Positions 20,174 through 30,117 of a DNA stretch of 64,000 nucleotides are shown piece by piece. The DNA comes from Rheinheimera sp. D18. Its GTDB lineage: Bacteria; Pseudomonadota; Gammaproteobacteria; Enterobacterales; Alteromonadaceae. The notes under the pieces were generated by a model that did not search any database, was not told the origin of the DNA, and saw only the letters and a program-made list of their open reading frames with translations. Position 1 is the stretch's first letter; every line of letters starts with the position of its first letter. Made by a program: the position numbers and the translations under genes. The DNA lies in contig NZ_CP037745.1 in NCBI RefSeq assembly GCF_004345025.1, positions 1,674,001-1,738,000 on the forward strand, in the 5' to 3' direction.

Positions 20174-20887
20174 ATGCAACGCTCAGCAATAAACTGTCAG
20201 GACTGTGGTTTCAGTCAGCTCTGTTTACCGTTCTCACTAAATAATACAGAATTAAACCAATTGGACGATATTATTCAACGTAAAAAGCCGTTTCACAAAG
20301 CAGATATGCTATTTGAAGCTGGCCAAAATCAACGCTGTTTATATGCTATTCGTACCGGTTCGTTTAAAACCTTTACCCTAACCGAGCAAGGCGAGCAGCA
20401 AATTACCGGTTTTCACTTGCCTGGTGATATCGTTGGTTTTGATGGCTTAAGCAAACAGCATCACCCTAGCTATGCCGAAGCGCTTGAAACGGCGATGGTA
20501 TGTGAAATACCGCTGCCGAATTTAGAAACCTTACTGGATCAATTACCCCGTTTGCGTCAACAAATGATGCGTTTGATGAGCGAAGATATTCAAGCTGATC
20601 AACAAATGATGCTGTTGCTAAACCGTAAAACTGCCGAACAAAAATTAGCTACATTTTTATCTCAACTGGCACAGCGCTTCGCTAGTCGGGGCTTTTCTGG
20701 TAGTGAATTTCGTTTAACTATGACCCGCAGCGACATTGGTAACTACTTAGGTTTAACCGTAGAAACCATTAGCCGTTTACTCAGCAAGCTAGATAAAGAG
20801 CAATTAATACTCGTTAATGGCAAACTCATTACCATCCTAGATCAGCCACGTTTATCTAAACTAGGTGCGCTTACAGCTCAGTGCTAG
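20174..20887 (+). CDS. fnr: Fumarate/nitrate reduction regulator FNR (EtrA type)
   Basis: A 237-residue CRP/FNR-family oxygen sensor. The four cluster cysteines are visible: C8, C11 and C17 in [11 protein letters not shown] and C110 in MVCEIPLP. The helix-turn-helix near residues 180-215 contains [21 protein letters not shown], with the E and SR contacts typical for TTGAT half-sites. Start ATG 20174 is preferred since AAGGA is 7 bases upstream; the GTG at 20159 lies before it. It probably controls cco genes and anaerobic genes. The order fnr-uspE-ttcA resembles that in enterobacteria. Confidence 0.97.
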   Translation: MQRSAINCQDCGFSQLCLPFSLNNTELNQLDDIIQRKKPFHKADMLFEAGQNQRCLYAIRTGSFKTFTLTEQGEQQITGFHLPGDIVGFDGLSKQHHPSYAEALETAMVCEIPLPNLETLLDQLPRLRQQMMRLMSEDIQADQQMMLLLNRKTAEQKLATFLSQLAQRFASRGFSGSEFRLTMTRSDIGNYLGLTVETISRLLSKLDKEQLILVNGKLITILDQPRLSKLGALTAQC

Positions 20888-20985
20888 ATTTTATGCGTAA
20901 TTATTTGCGCCAACGCAACTAAGTTTTCCTCCAGCCAGGTTATTTTAGCTACACTTAATACAAGCTAAGCTAAGTGGAGCACGTC

Positions 20986-21918
20986 ATGTCAATCTACAAT
21001 AATATATTAGTTGTATTAGACCCTAGCGTTGAAACGCAAAAGGCCCTTAACCGTGCCATTGAACTCGTTAGATTACAAGGTGGTAAGCTAACCGCATTTT
21101 TAGCGGTTTACGACTTTTCGTATGAAATGACCACCATGCTATCCGGCGATGAACGCGAGACAATGCGCCAAGCGGTAATTAAGGACCGAGAACTATGGGC
21201 GGGTAAATATATGATCGCGCCGCATAATATCGGTATCGATATTGAGATTAAAGTGGTGTGGCATAACCGGCCCTTTGAAGCAATAGTACTTGCGGTACTC
21301 GAAGATAACTACGATTTGGTGATTAAAGGTACTCATGATCATGATGTACTAAAATCAATGATTTTCACCCCTACTGATTGGCATATTTTACGTAAATGCC
21401 CTTGCCCAGTTTTAATGGTAAAAGACAATGAATGGCGACAAGGTGGAAATATTATTGCTGCAGTAAATGCGGGCAGTGAAAAAGAGCACCATTTATCACT
21501 TAACCAACGCGTTATAAGCAGAGCTTTGCAAATGGCCACACTGCTTCAGGCAGAAACTCATTTAGTTAATGCTTACCCTGGCACACCAATAAATATCGCA
21601 ATTGAAATACCTGAATTTAATATTCAAGAATATAACAGCACCATGAAGCACCATCATTTAGACGCTGTTGCCGCTTTAGCAAAGCAGTTCGATATCGACG
21701 CTAAGCACTGGCATGTAAGCGAAGGTATTCCAGAAGATGTGTTACCAAAACTGGCGAAAAAGCTCAATGCGACGATGATGATCATCGGCACTATTGGCCG
21801 TACCGGATTGTCGGCTGCTATCATAGGTAACACTGCTGAGCATGTTATTGACCGCCTAGACTGCGACGTACTAGCAGTAAAACCCGCTAATTTTGTCTGC
21901 CCATTGCACAAAGACTAA
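20986..21918 (+). CDS. uspE: Universal stress protein UspE
   Basis: A 310-residue protein made of two tandem Usp domains. The first starts IYNNILVVLDPS; the second ends in MMIIGTIGRTGLSAAIIGNTAEHVI, with the nucleotide-loop glycines. Start ATG 20986, with TGGAG upstream; the GTG at 20974 overlaps that ribosome site. Uspe proteins respond to oxidative and membrane stress. Neighbour of fnr as in E. coli, which supports the name. Confidence 0.94.
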   Translation: MSIYNNILVVLDPSVETQKALNRAIELVRLQGGKLTAFLAVYDFSYEMTTMLSGDERETMRQAVIKDRELWAGKYMIAPHNIGIDIEIKVVWHNRPFEAIVLAVLEDNYDLVIKGTHDHDVLKSMIFTPTDWHILRKCPCPVLMVKDNEWRQGGNIIAAVNAGSEKEHHLSLNQRVISRALQMATLLQAETHLVNAYPGTPINIAIEIPEFNIQEYNSTMKHHHLDAVAALAKQFDIDAKHWHVSEGIPEDVLPKLAKKLNATMMIIGTIGRTGLSAAIIGNTAEHVIDRLDCDVLAVKPANFVCPLHKD

Positions 21919-21937
21919 CATTTAACACGACACAGCT

Positions 21938-21965
21938 TTGGTATTGGCGCACGCTTCGTTATAAT
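21938..21965 (+). promoter_or_regulatory. Sigma-70 promoter of ttcA
   Basis: TTGGTA (21938-21943), 16-base spacer and perfect TATAAT (21960-21965), 34 bases before the ttcA start. No experimental support. Confidence 0.5.
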
Positions 21966-21972
21966 GTGCGCC
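21946..21972 (+). terminator. Hairpin after uspE overlapping the ttcA promoter
   Basis: Arms GGCGCAC (21946-21952) and GTGCGCC (21966-21972), followed by ATTTTCATT. Probably ends uspE transcription; it occupies the spacer and -10 region of the next promoter. Confidence 0.55.
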
Positions 21973-21998
21973 ATTTTCATTAGTGGTAATTTTGTTTT

Positions 21999-22922
21999 AT
22001 GACTCACGCAGCGCAAGCCAAAGCACAATATAATTTAAATAAACTCCATAAACGCCTGCGCCGTGGCGTCGGACAAGCTATAGCCGACTTTAATATGATT
22101 GAAGAAGGCGACAAAATTATGGTGTGCTTATCTGGCGGCAAAGACTCTTATACCCTATTGGACATTTTGCTGAATTTACAACAATCTGCGCCTATTAACT
22201 TTAAAATTATTGCGGTAAATTTAGATCAGAAACAACCCGGCTTTCCAGCCGAAGTACTGCCAAACTATCTAACCGGCATTGGTGTCGATTTTCAGATAGT
22301 CAATGAAGACACCTACTCTATTGTTAAAGATAAAATTCCTGAAGGCAAAACCACTTGCTCACTTTGCTCTAGGCTGCGTCGTGGTATTTTATATCGTACG
22401 GCTAAAGAACTGGGCGCGACTAAAATTGCATTAGGTCATCATCGTGATGACATGTTAGAAACGCTGTTTTTAAATATGTTTTATGGTGGGAAATTAAAAT
22501 CTATGCCGCCAAAGCTAGTTAGCGATAACGGTGAGCATATTGTGATCAGGCCTTTAGCTTACTGTCGCGAAAAAGATATCGAAAAGTACTCACAAGCCCG
22601 CAGCTTTCCAATTATTCCGTGTAATCTATGTGGTTCACAAGATGGATTACAGCGTCAAGTGGTAAAGGAAATGCTGCAAGATTGGGATCGTCGTTTTCCT
22701 GGTCGTATTGAAACCATGTTTCAGGCCATGCAAAATATCGTGCCATCCCACATGATTGACAAAAACTTGTTTAACTTCGCCGCGCTAAGTAAAGACACCG
22801 AACTAAATGAGCGAGATACCGCCTTTGATAGAGAGGGTATCCCTGCTATACCTGTGGGCTTAATCGTAGATGACGAGCAAGCTGAATCCAATCATAATGT
22901 GCAAATTATTGCTTTAAACTAA
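21999..22922 (+). CDS. ttcA: tRNA 2-thiocytidine(32) synthetase
   Basis: A 307-residue enzyme that thiolates cytidine 32 of some tRNAs using ATP and a [4Fe-4S] cluster. PP-loop SGGKDS near residue 48, [13 protein letters not shown] near 122, and CNLCGSQ near 213. All expected cysteines are present. The ribosome site is weak. Located after uspE as in enterobacteria; the following DUF2987 gene is convergent, 24 bases away. Confidence 0.97.
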   Translation: MTHAAQAKAQYNLNKLHKRLRRGVGQAIADFNMIEEGDKIMVCLSGGKDSYTLLDILLNLQQSAPINFKIIAVNLDQKQPGFPAEVLPNYLTGIGVDFQIVNEDTYSIVKDKIPEGKTTCSLCSRLRRGILYRTAKELGATKIALGHHRDDMLETLFLNMFYGGKLKSMPPKLVSDNGEHIVIRPLAYCREKDIEKYSQARSFPIIPCNLCGSQDGLQRQVVKEMLQDWDRRFPGRIETMFQAMQNIVPSHMIDKNLFNFAALSKDTELNERDTAFDREGIPAIPVGLIVDDEQAESNHNVQIIALN

Positions 22923-22946
22923 GTAACATCGCAGTGTTAGTAAAAC

Positions 22947-23597
22947 TTATTTAACACTGCTGCCAATTAACGGTAATATATATTGTGGCCGCTGATTAAA
23001 CTGCCAGTTGGTTGCTGCCGGTAACAATGGCGTTGTTAAACGAATATAGCAACGTCTTGCATCGCAGCGAGTAACATCAGCTGCCGTTATAGGCATCTGC
23101 GGCGTAGTGGTATCCTCAGCGAACTCAACAATCACACCTTCAACAGCAGGCAACCAACGTTTACTGAACCCGGCCATATCATCAAGTAGCAGTGTAAATT
23201 GGCGTTGATAATGCTGCACAGTAGCAAGCTCTAAACTGGTATTTAAACGCATCCGCGAACGCAACTTAAATTGTATCTGACACGGCTCGGCGTTATCGGC
23301 CTGTAATACCGTAAGTATCGCGTTACTATCTTTTAAGGCTTCATCATAAGGTAGGCTAATTTCACCATTACCTGCAATATCTAGCGCAATATCGTGTCTG
23401 TCACTGACTAATTTTAAACTATAAAACCGACAAGGTTGCCCGCTACGTTCACCAATTAGGGCAAAGGCTAAAGTAATATCGCTGTATTCAGGTTGTTGTA
23501 GCTTTTTCATCCGTGCGTAAAAGCCGTTATAGTTCATCATTAAATCGGCAGAAACCGGTGTGGCTAAAAGTAGTAACAAAGACAGTAGAAAACGCAT
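22947..23597 (-). CDS. DUF2987 periplasmic protein
   Basis: A 216-residue protein with a signal peptide (FLLSLLLLLATPVSA) and the MNYNGFYARMKKL start typical of DUF2987, a family known mainly from Shewanella-like bacteria and without defined function. Two cysteine pairs (CRFY/CQIQ, CDARRCYI) may form disulfides. It starts directly after the stop of bax on the same strand (1 base apart), so they form an operon. Confidence 0.85.
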   Translation of the reverse strand: MRFLLSLLLLLATPVSADLMMNYNGFYARMKKLQQPEYSDITLAFALIGERSGQPCRFYSLKLVSDRHDIALDIAGNGEISLPYDEALKDSNAILTVLQADNAEPCQIQFKLRSRMRLNTSLELATVQHYQRQFTLLLDDMAGFSKRWLPAVEGVIVEFAEDTTTPQMPITAADVTRCDARRCYIRLTTPLLPAATNWQFNQRPQYILPLIGSSVK

Positions 23598-23598
23598 T

Positions 23599-24462
23599 TT
23601 ATTCTTCCAATAATTTACGGTTAACGCGGATCATGCCACTAATTTCAGCTATATATTCCTCGCCACGTTCAGAGTACGAACCTAAACCTGCGGCCAAGGT
23701 TTCACCGCGCACGGGCTTATTTTCTGCTCTTAAACTTGCTCTAATGCTACGTAAGTGTTCGTAGGTATGGAATGTATTTAAATTATAGAAATACCCCTTA
23801 ATGCTCGCAGCAGGACTATTAAAACTTGCTACCTCATGATATTGGCCTTCTACTCGTTCTTGCGGTACTAATCCACACCCTATACGAAAACACCACTGAC
23901 CAAAAAAGTTATATCCTTCAAGCGCAAACCGACTTGTCCCCCACGCCGATTCATTAGCAGCTTGCATTAATACTAGTGAATCAGGAATAACATCAACCCG
24001 CAACAATAGCTCGGTTAATGTTGTCTCATCAATTTCATCGACGTCTAAACGAAACTCATCACACAAACTGTATAGAAATGCATACTCCTCCAGCGTAACA
24101 CGTAACCGTTTTTGTCGCTTTTGCTGAATTTCTAACAATTGTCGACGTAGCTCGCGTAGACGAGCATTTTCGCGCTTAACGTAAGGTCGCAAATAATTAA
24201 AAAAGTTACGTTTTTTTTCTGTTACATTTTTAATTTGATTAAAATCTGGCAAGCTAACAAATGTAGGTAGCGGCTGAGTATAAGCTAAACGTTGCAGCAC
24301 CTTTTTCTGATCTGCTTGGTTTAGTGCCGTTATGCGGCTAGGCTTTTGCCACTCTTCTAGTGAGTCGAGCTGCCTTATCGGTTCTAACTCAGCAAAGGGA
24401 CTTAATACAGCAACAATGACAGCCAGCCAAAATATAACAGCACTGATTTTTCCTAATACCAT
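23599..24462 (-). CDS. bax: Bax-like putative N-acetylglucosaminidase
   Basis: A 287-residue protein with an N-terminal membrane anchor or signal (IFWLAVIVAVLSPFA). Central region IKNVTEKKRNFFNYLRPYV and the catalytic-domain block VLMQAANESAWGTSRFA, then NFFGQW and YFYNLNTFHTYEHLR match the Bax/GH73 (FlgJ-like) glucosaminidase family acting on peptidoglycan. The glutamate in ANESAWG is the likely catalytic acid. AGGTGA stands 5 bases before the ATG. It shares an operon with the DUF2987 gene. Confidence 0.9.
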   Translation of the reverse strand: MVLGKISAVIFWLAVIVAVLSPFAELEPIRQLDSLEEWQKPSRITALNQADQKKVLQRLAYTQPLPTFVSLPDFNQIKNVTEKKRNFFNYLRPYVKRENARLRELRRQLLEIQQKRQKRLRVTLEEYAFLYSLCDEFRLDVDEIDETTLTELLLRVDVIPDSLVLMQAANESAWGTSRFALEGYNFFGQWCFRIGCGLVPQERVEGQYHEVASFNSPAASIKGYFYNLNTFHTYEHLRSIRASLRAENKPVRGETLAAGLGSYSERGEEYIAEISGMIRVNRKLLEE

Positions 24463-24705
24463 TGTTCACCTGTTGTTTGTGTATCATTACTAAACAATGC
24501 TTATAACCAGTTTATAGCAATAAAAAACAGTCATTTTACCTGTATCAGCGTCGTTATACGACCAATAAATACGATACCTTGCTCTACTCCCACTCGTTAG
24601 CTATAGACAAGTAATAGTTAAGTAACAGATAAGGCCTTGTTTCTACGTGAATAACACAGTAGTCTTGCCTATCGCATTAGCCATCCATACTTCTTAATAA
24701 CATTT

Positions 24706-26103
24706 ATGAATAACGACTTTTCGTTCCAGCATGCATTTGAAACCCTAACATCGCATCTTTCTGCTGTAGTGTTTTATGCCTTTAACATTAATGATGTCAG
24801 TATTCCTTTAGTGCTAATTTGGTTAATTAGTGGAGCGTTAATTTTCACACTTTATCTGGGCTTTATTAACGTGCGTGGTTTTGGCCATGCTATTAGTTTG
24901 CTAAAAAACAATAAAAGTACTGGTGTTAAGGGTGAGATCACACCATTTCAAGCATTAAGTACGGCGCTATCTGGAACTGTTGGTACAGGAAATATTGCCG
25001 GTGTTGCCATAGCAATAGGCTTAGGCGGGCCAGGTGCAACATTTTGGATGATTGTGGCTGGCGTGCTGGGTATGTCTACTAAGTTTGTTGAATGCACACT
25101 TGCAGTAAAATATCGACAAATTAACCCAGATGGCAGTGTTTCTGGCGGCCCAATGTACTATATAAAAGCCGCTCTAGATAAATTTAACTTACCGCTATTG
25201 GGTAGCATTTTAGCAGTAGCATTCTCGGTATTTGTTATCTTTGGCTCTGCAGGTTTCGTTCACGTTAACCAAGGCTTTGTACAAGTAAAAACCGTAACTG
25301 GTTTTGATAATGCCTGGTTGTTTGGTGTTATCTACGCCCTATTAGTAGCCGCAGTTATTATTGGTGGTTTAAAAAGCATTGCCAAGGTTACCAGTAAGCT
25401 AGTGCCGTTAATGTGCGCAATCTACTTGCTCTCATCACTTATTGTGATATTTACTCATGCCAGCGCTATTCCGTCAGCTTTTGAGTTAATAATAAAAAGT
25501 GCTTTTACGCCTGAAGCCGGTTACGGCGGATTTATTGGTGTATTAATACAAGGTTTTCGCCGCGCCGCGTATTCTAACGAAGCCGGCATTGGCTCATCGC
25601 CCATCGCCCATGCTGCTGCGCAAGTAAAAGAACCCGTTAGCCAAGGCTTTATTGGTTTGTTAGAACCCTTTATTGATACTGTTGTTATTTGCACCATCAC
25701 TGCTCTGGTGATTATTCTAACTGGCGCTTATCAAACACCTGGTCTTGACGGTGTGCAAATGACGTCAGGAGCTTTCGCTTCTGTATTTAGCTGGTTTCCA
25801 TGGGTGTTAATGATTGCATTGCTACTATTTGGTTTTTCAACCGTTATTAGCTGGTCATATTATGGTCTAACTGGTTGGCGCTACCTAGTTGGCCACAACG
25901 AGCGCCTTACGCAGCTATATAAAGTGTTTTTTTGTATTATTGTCTCTATGGGTGCAGTGCCAAATGTTATGGCCGTGTTCGACTTTATTGATTCAATGAT
26001 TTTCTTAATGGCTATGCCAAATATTCTGGCACTCTATTTATTACTGCCAGAAGTTAAAACCGATTTAAACGCTTACTGGAAAAATAAACAACAGGCCCGT
26101 TAA
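24706..26103 (+). CDS. Sodium:alanine/glycine symporter (AgcS family)
   Basis: A 465-residue inner-membrane transporter with about 11 helices. Family stretches are ALSGTVGTGNIAGVA near residue 85, GGPMYYI near 150, NEAGIGSSPIAHAAA near 293 and the C-terminal FGFSTVISWSYYG. It imports alanine or glycine with sodium or protons. The start ATG 24706 lacks a strong ribosome site. The stop codon overlaps that of convergent yebG. Confidence 0.94.
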   Translation: MNNDFSFQHAFETLTSHLSAVVFYAFNINDVSIPLVLIWLISGALIFTLYLGFINVRGFGHAISLLKNNKSTGVKGEITPFQALSTALSGTVGTGNIAGVAIAIGLGGPGATFWMIVAGVLGMSTKFVECTLAVKYRQINPDGSVSGGPMYYIKAALDKFNLPLLGSILAVAFSVFVIFGSAGFVHVNQGFVQVKTVTGFDNAWLFGVIYALLVAAVIIGGLKSIAKVTSKLVPLMCAIYLLSSLIVIFTHASAIPSAFELIIKSAFTPEAGYGGFIGVLIQGFRRAAYSNEAGIGSSPIAHAAAQVKEPVSQGFIGLLEPFIDTVVICTITALVIILTGAYQTPGLDGVQMTSGAFASVFSWFPWVLMIALLLFGFSTVISWSYYGLTGWRYLVGHNERLTQLYKVFFCIIVSMGAVPNVMAVFDFIDSMIFLMAMPNILALYLLLPEVKTDLNAYWKNKQQAR

Positions 26104-26111
26104 GCGGCCTG
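26092..26111. terminator. Hairpin across the shared stop codons of agcS and yebG
   Basis: Arms CAGGCC (26092-26097) and GGCCTG (26106-26111). The stop codons of the two convergent genes overlap inside the loop. Short stem without a T-run, so termination is uncertain. Confidence 0.4.
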
Positions 26112-26417
26112 CTCTACTGACGATACTTTAGCCTTAGCCGGCTGTTCATCTGGCTTTGCGGGCGGCGTTTTTTCAGCTTTAACCGGCGGCTTTTTTGCCC
26201 CTAACGCAACTAATAGCTCGTCTTTTTGCTGTGCCATATACAGTGCCAACGCTTCTACAACTTGCTCATCCGTAATTAATGCGCTGCCGGTTAAAAACTG
26301 GCTAAGCTCATCTGCAGTATCGAGCATTTTGTCATAGGCATCTGCTTCTGCTTTGGATGTGAAAGTCATCTTTTCCGCTCCATTACGTTCGACTACATAC
26401 TTAATAATTACAGCCAT
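26100..26417 (-). CDS. yebG: YebG-family DNA-damage-inducible protein
   Basis: A 105-residue protein starting MAVIIKYVVERNG, then MTFTSKAEADAYDKMLD, the YebG signature. The C-terminal 30 residues are lysine- and proline-rich and vary in the family. YebG is an SOS protein of unknown molecular role. A perfect LexA core is 23 bases upstream of the start, which strongly supports SOS control. Convergent with the agcS-type gene. Confidence 0.92.
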   Translation of the reverse strand: MAVIIKYVVERNGAEKMTFTSKAEADAYDKMLDTADELSQFLTGSALITDEQVVEALALYMAQQKDELLVALGAKKPPVKAEKTPPAKPDEQPAKAKVSSVEQAA

Positions 26418-26439
26418 AATATTCCCCTTAATTAATGCA

Positions 26440-26455
26440 CTGTTATTTTATACAG
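26440..26455. promoter_or_regulatory. LexA (SOS) box of yebG
   Basis: CTGT-N8-ACAG (CTGTTATTTTATACAG), the full SOS core with AT-rich centre, within ACTG...CAGT flanks. It lies 23 bases upstream of the yebG start. Confidence 0.88.
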
Positions 26456-26618
26456 TATATTTTGCAGGTTGTCGATAGCGCTTAAATTAAAAACAACAAA
26501 TAGTGCAGCCGTACCGCTACTCGTAGTTTAAACTCAATTAACGTAGTATAAGTAAGTGAAAAACATTTAATTCGCATAAGAGTAAATGTATTTATCAGCC
26601 TGAATTATAAGGAACACT

Positions 26619-27905
26619 ATGTCATTTTCACAATGGTCAGAGCGCCGCTCAGGTATCAGTAATTCCAGGCCTGGTGATCAACGCTCACCATGGCAACGTG
26701 ATCGCGCTCGTATTTTACATTCAGCCGCTTTTCGACGCTTACAAGCAAAAACCCAAATTCTTGGTATTGGCCAAAACGACTTTTATCGCACCCGCCTAAC
26801 CCATTCATTAGAAGCAGCACAAATAGGTACCGCTTTAGTAAGCCAGTTACAAACTAAAGTAAGCATTGCCGAGCAATACTTTTTGCCTGATGCCAGCCTT
26901 ATGGAAGCCTTATGTTTAGCGCACGATATTGGCCACCCACCTTTTGGTCATGGTGGTGAAACGGCGCTTAATTATAAGATGCTGCACGCCGGCGGGTTTG
27001 AAGGTAACGGCCAAACGTTGCGTATTGTTGCCAAGTTAGAGCCCTACACCGAACATCATGGAATGGACTTAACCCGTCGTACTTTATTGGGCTTGTTGAA
27101 ATACCCTGTATTACAACCTAAGTTAAGCCATGACCTGATAGCGCCGATAAACCCTCTTAATTTAACACCTTGGAAACCGGCTAAAGCCATTTTTGCTGCA
27201 GATAGCGACATTTTAGACTGGGTTTTAGCGCCATTGAGTAAATCAGATCGTGCGCTATTTCAAAGCTGTGAAAGTTTAACGCAATCGCCTTACATTAAAT
27301 CTTGCTATAAATCGCTTGATGCCTCAATTATGGAATTAGCCGACGATATTGCTTATGGTGTGCACGACTTAGAAGATGCGATTGTCTTGGGCAATATTAG
27401 CCAAAGCCAATGGCAGCAACACACCGAGTCAGAATGGGCGGCACTGCCGGCTAATTTACAACAATTAATGCAAAGCATTAGTGCCAACTTGTTTAGTGAC
27501 CAACATCATTTACGTAAAGATGCAATCGGCTCGCTAGTAAACCTACTTATTAGCTCCGTAGCACTTACTGAAGCTTTACCCCAAGCCGAACAAGTACTGA
27601 TCCGGTATAACGCTAGCTTAGACGTCGCTCCGCAGGCCATTTTGCAATGTTTAAAACGGGTGGTTTATCGTTGCGTAATATCAAAGCCGGAGATCCAACA
27701 ATCACGTTTTCGCAGCCAAAATATGTTGATGGCATTATTTGATGCCTTTGTTTCAGATCCATCCCGGTTGCTACCAGCAAACACACAACAGCGATGGCTG
27801 CAGGCTGATGAGCAATTAAAAACCCGCGTGATCTGTGACTATATTTCTGGCATGACTGACGGTTACGCCGAACATATGTATCACCAGCTTTATGCTAGTG
27901 TTTAA
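26619..27905 (+). CDS. dgt: dGTPase-family deoxynucleotide triphosphohydrolase
   Basis: A 428-residue HD-domain enzyme removing triphosphate from dNTPs. N-terminal RDRARILHSAAFRRLQAKTQI, ligands in RTRLTHSLE, and HDIGHPPFGHGGE near residue 108, plus AYGVHDLEDA near 246. It belongs to the broad dGTPase-like group; relatives take part in dNTP balance and in some cases phage defence. AAGGA precedes the ATG by 6 bases. The MAPEG gene follows after 36 bases. Confidence 0.93.
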   Translation: MSFSQWSERRSGISNSRPGDQRSPWQRDRARILHSAAFRRLQAKTQILGIGQNDFYRTRLTHSLEAAQIGTALVSQLQTKVSIAEQYFLPDASLMEALCLAHDIGHPPFGHGGETALNYKMLHAGGFEGNGQTLRIVAKLEPYTEHHGMDLTRRTLLGLLKYPVLQPKLSHDLIAPINPLNLTPWKPAKAIFAADSDILDWVLAPLSKSDRALFQSCESLTQSPYIKSCYKSLDASIMELADDIAYGVHDLEDAIVLGNISQSQWQQHTESEWAALPANLQQLMQSISANLFSDQHHLRKDAIGSLVNLLISSVALTEALPQAEQVLIRYNASLDVAPQAILQCLKRVVYRCVISKPEIQQSRFRSQNMLMALFDAFVSDPSRLLPANTQQRWLQADEQLKTRVICDYISGMTDGYAEHMYHQLYASV

Positions 27906-27941
27906 CGAACCTAATTTTAGCTTAGCAGCAACGGAGCAACG

Positions 27942-28334
27942 ATGATTACAACCTTATTATTAACCCTATTTATTGCCATGTTACTGCCCTATCTGGCAAA
28001 GGCTCCCTTAGCGGCAGCGATGAAAAAATCTGGTGGGTATGATAACCATAACCCGCGTGCACAGCAGGCGGCATTGCAGGGCTTTGGCCAGCGCGCAAAT
28101 GCCGCGCACTACAATAGTTTTGAAGCCTTGCTAATTTATGCATGTGCTGTATTTACCGCTGTCGGTTTAAATGCCGTAGATAGCATCACCGTGATATTAG
28201 CCTGGTTATTTATAGCTAGCCGCATCGCTTATTTATTGTGTTACTGGTTAGATCTAGCCACGATACGCTCACTCGTTTGGGCTATTGGCATGCTGGCAAC
28301 ACTGAGTATCGCCGGCCGAGCATTGCTGGGCTAG
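27942..28334 (+). CDS. MAPEG-family membrane protein
   Basis: A 130-residue protein with four membrane helices. GYDNHNPRAQQAALQGFGQRANAAHYNSFEAL is the core signature of bacterial MAPEG proteins (positions 28-59; glutathione-binding RxNxxE style motif in RANAAHYNSFE). Possible glutathione transferase or peroxidase, unproven. CGGAG stands 5 bases before ATG. Next to gamma-glutamyltransferase, a glutathione-degrading enzyme, which fits a glutathione theme. Confidence 0.88.
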   Translation: MITTLLLTLFIAMLLPYLAKAPLAAAMKKSGGYDNHNPRAQQAALQGFGQRANAAHYNSFEALLIYACAVFTAVGLNAVDSITVILAWLFIASRIAYLLCYWLDLATIRSLVWAIGMLATLSIAGRALLG

Positions 28335-28435
28335 GTGTAAGATCGTTATGAAACCACTATGTAGCATTTCAGTTTTTTCTTGCTATTAAAGCCGGCCATT
28401 TTTACAGTAACCCTCGCAATGCACAGGAGCACGCA

Positions 28436-30106
28436 ATGATCTGCCGCACACTAATAATTTTATGCCTGATATTTAGCAGTTTTTATAGCCTTGCTGAGCC
28501 GAATAAAACTCAGCTCGCTGGTGCGGTAGCGTCGCCGGATCAATACGGCGCTATCGTTGCAGAAAATATCCTGCGTAGCGGTGGTAATGCTATTGATGCG
28601 GCCGTAGCCACCGCCTTTACCTTAGCCGTTACCTACCCTGAGGCGGGCAACATTGGTGGCGGTGGCTTTATGACCATTTGGTTTGAAGGCAAACCTTATT
28701 ACCTAGATTATCGTGAAACTGCGCCTGCCGCGGCGCATCGCGATATGTACTTAGATAAAGATAAACAAGTGATTGATGATTTAAGTTTAATCGGAGCTAA
28801 AGCTAGCGGCGTACCCGGCACTGTTATGGGGTTGTGGCAAGCACACCAGCGCTTTGGCTGCCTACCTTGGGCCGAGGTAGTAAAACCGGCAATTCAGTAT
28901 GCACAAGCTGGTTTTACCGTTGCAGAAAATCAATATCAATACCGCGCTGATGTATTAGAGCAATTTGCCGGTAAAACCAACTTTGCCGACTATTTTAGCA
29001 AAATGCGCGCTAATGAAAACTTTGTGCAAACCGAGTTAGCTGCCACGCTAAGCCGAATTGCCAAACATGGGCCCAGCGATTTTTATCAAGGCGAAACTGC
29101 AAAGCTATTGGTCGCACAAGTTCAGCGTAATAATGGCCTAATTACTATGCAAGACCTAGCGGCATATAAAGCAGTGTGGCGTGAACCAGTAGTAACTGCT
29201 TGGCACGATTTTCAGTTGGTTACACCAGCTCCGCCAAGCTCTGGTGGCATTGCACTTAGCCAGTTACTTGGCTTAAAGCAGCGTCGCGATGCTGATTTTA
29301 AAGACGTGCCGCTTAATAGCACCCAGTATGTACATTTAATTGCTGAAATTGAAAAACGCGTGTTTGCTGACCGTGCCGATTACTTAGGCGACCCTGACTT
29401 TACCACCGTGCCACAAAACCAATTACTTGATGCGGCATACTTAGACAAACGCGCCAGCGAAATTAATAGTAAAGCGATATCAGTAACTGCTGATGTAAAG
29501 CCCGGGCTTGAAGGCTACCATACCACGCATTTTTCGATCTTAGATAAACACGGTAACGCGGTATCTAACACTTATACTCTTAACCTTGATTTTGGTAGTG
29601 GCGTAGTAGTCACCGGTGCCGGCTTTTTACTGAATAATGAAATGGACGATTTCTCAGCTAAAGCCGGTGTGCCAAATGCCTTTGGTGTGGTGGGCAGCAG
29701 CGCTAATGCTATAGAGCCAGGTAAACGCATGTTGTCGTCAATGGCACCGAGCTTATTAGTTAAAGATAATAAAGTGGAATTGGTAATAGGCACCCCGGGC
29801 GGCTCTACTATTTTCACTTCTATTTTTCAGGTTATAAATAACGTGTATGATTATAAAATGTCATTAACCGATGCCGTTGCCGCACCGCGGTTTCATCACC
29901 AGTTATTGCCTAAAGATCAAATAACCATGGAGCCTTACGCGCAGTTAACAACTGAAGTGCAACAAGCACTAACAGCAAAAGGCTATAACATTAAAACCCA
30001 AAGCTGGAACCTTGGCGATATTCAGGCAATAAAAATAACTGAGGGTAAAGTTGAAGCTGCCGCAGATCCACGCTCGCGTGGCGTAGCAAAAGTGTTTAGC
30101 TATTAA
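28436..30106 (+). CDS. ggt: Gamma-glutamyltransferase
   Basis: A 556-residue periplasmic enzyme with signal peptide (LIILCLIFSSFYSLA). GNAIDAAVATAF and GGGGFM near residue 75, self-processing threonine in YHTTHFS near residue 363 and NTYTLNLDFGSG just after, GAGFLLNNEMDDF, and GTPGGSTIF near 450. It cleaves glutathione and other gamma-glutamyl compounds. CAGGAG precedes the ATG. A putative periplasmic binding protein follows after 11 bases, possibly capturing released amino acids. Confidence 0.97.
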   Translation: MICRTLIILCLIFSSFYSLAEPNKTQLAGAVASPDQYGAIVAENILRSGGNAIDAAVATAFTLAVTYPEAGNIGGGGFMTIWFEGKPYYLDYRETAPAAAHRDMYLDKDKQVIDDLSLIGAKASGVPGTVMGLWQAHQRFGCLPWAEVVKPAIQYAQAGFTVAENQYQYRADVLEQFAGKTNFADYFSKMRANENFVQTELAATLSRIAKHGPSDFYQGETAKLLVAQVQRNNGLITMQDLAAYKAVWREPVVTAWHDFQLVTPAPPSSGGIALSQLLGLKQRRDADFKDVPLNSTQYVHLIAEIEKRVFADRADYLGDPDFTTVPQNQLLDAAYLDKRASEINSKAISVTADVKPGLEGYHTTHFSILDKHGNAVSNTYTLNLDFGSGVVVTGAGFLLNNEMDDFSAKAGVPNAFGVVGSSANAIEPGKRMLSSMAPSLLVKDNKVELVIGTPGGSTIFTSIFQVINNVYDYKMSLTDAVAAPRFHHQLLPKDQITMEPYAQLTTEVQQALTAKGYNIKTQSWNLGDIQAIKITEGKVEAAADPRSRGVAKVFSY

Positions 30107-30117
30107 TTAGTATAATA

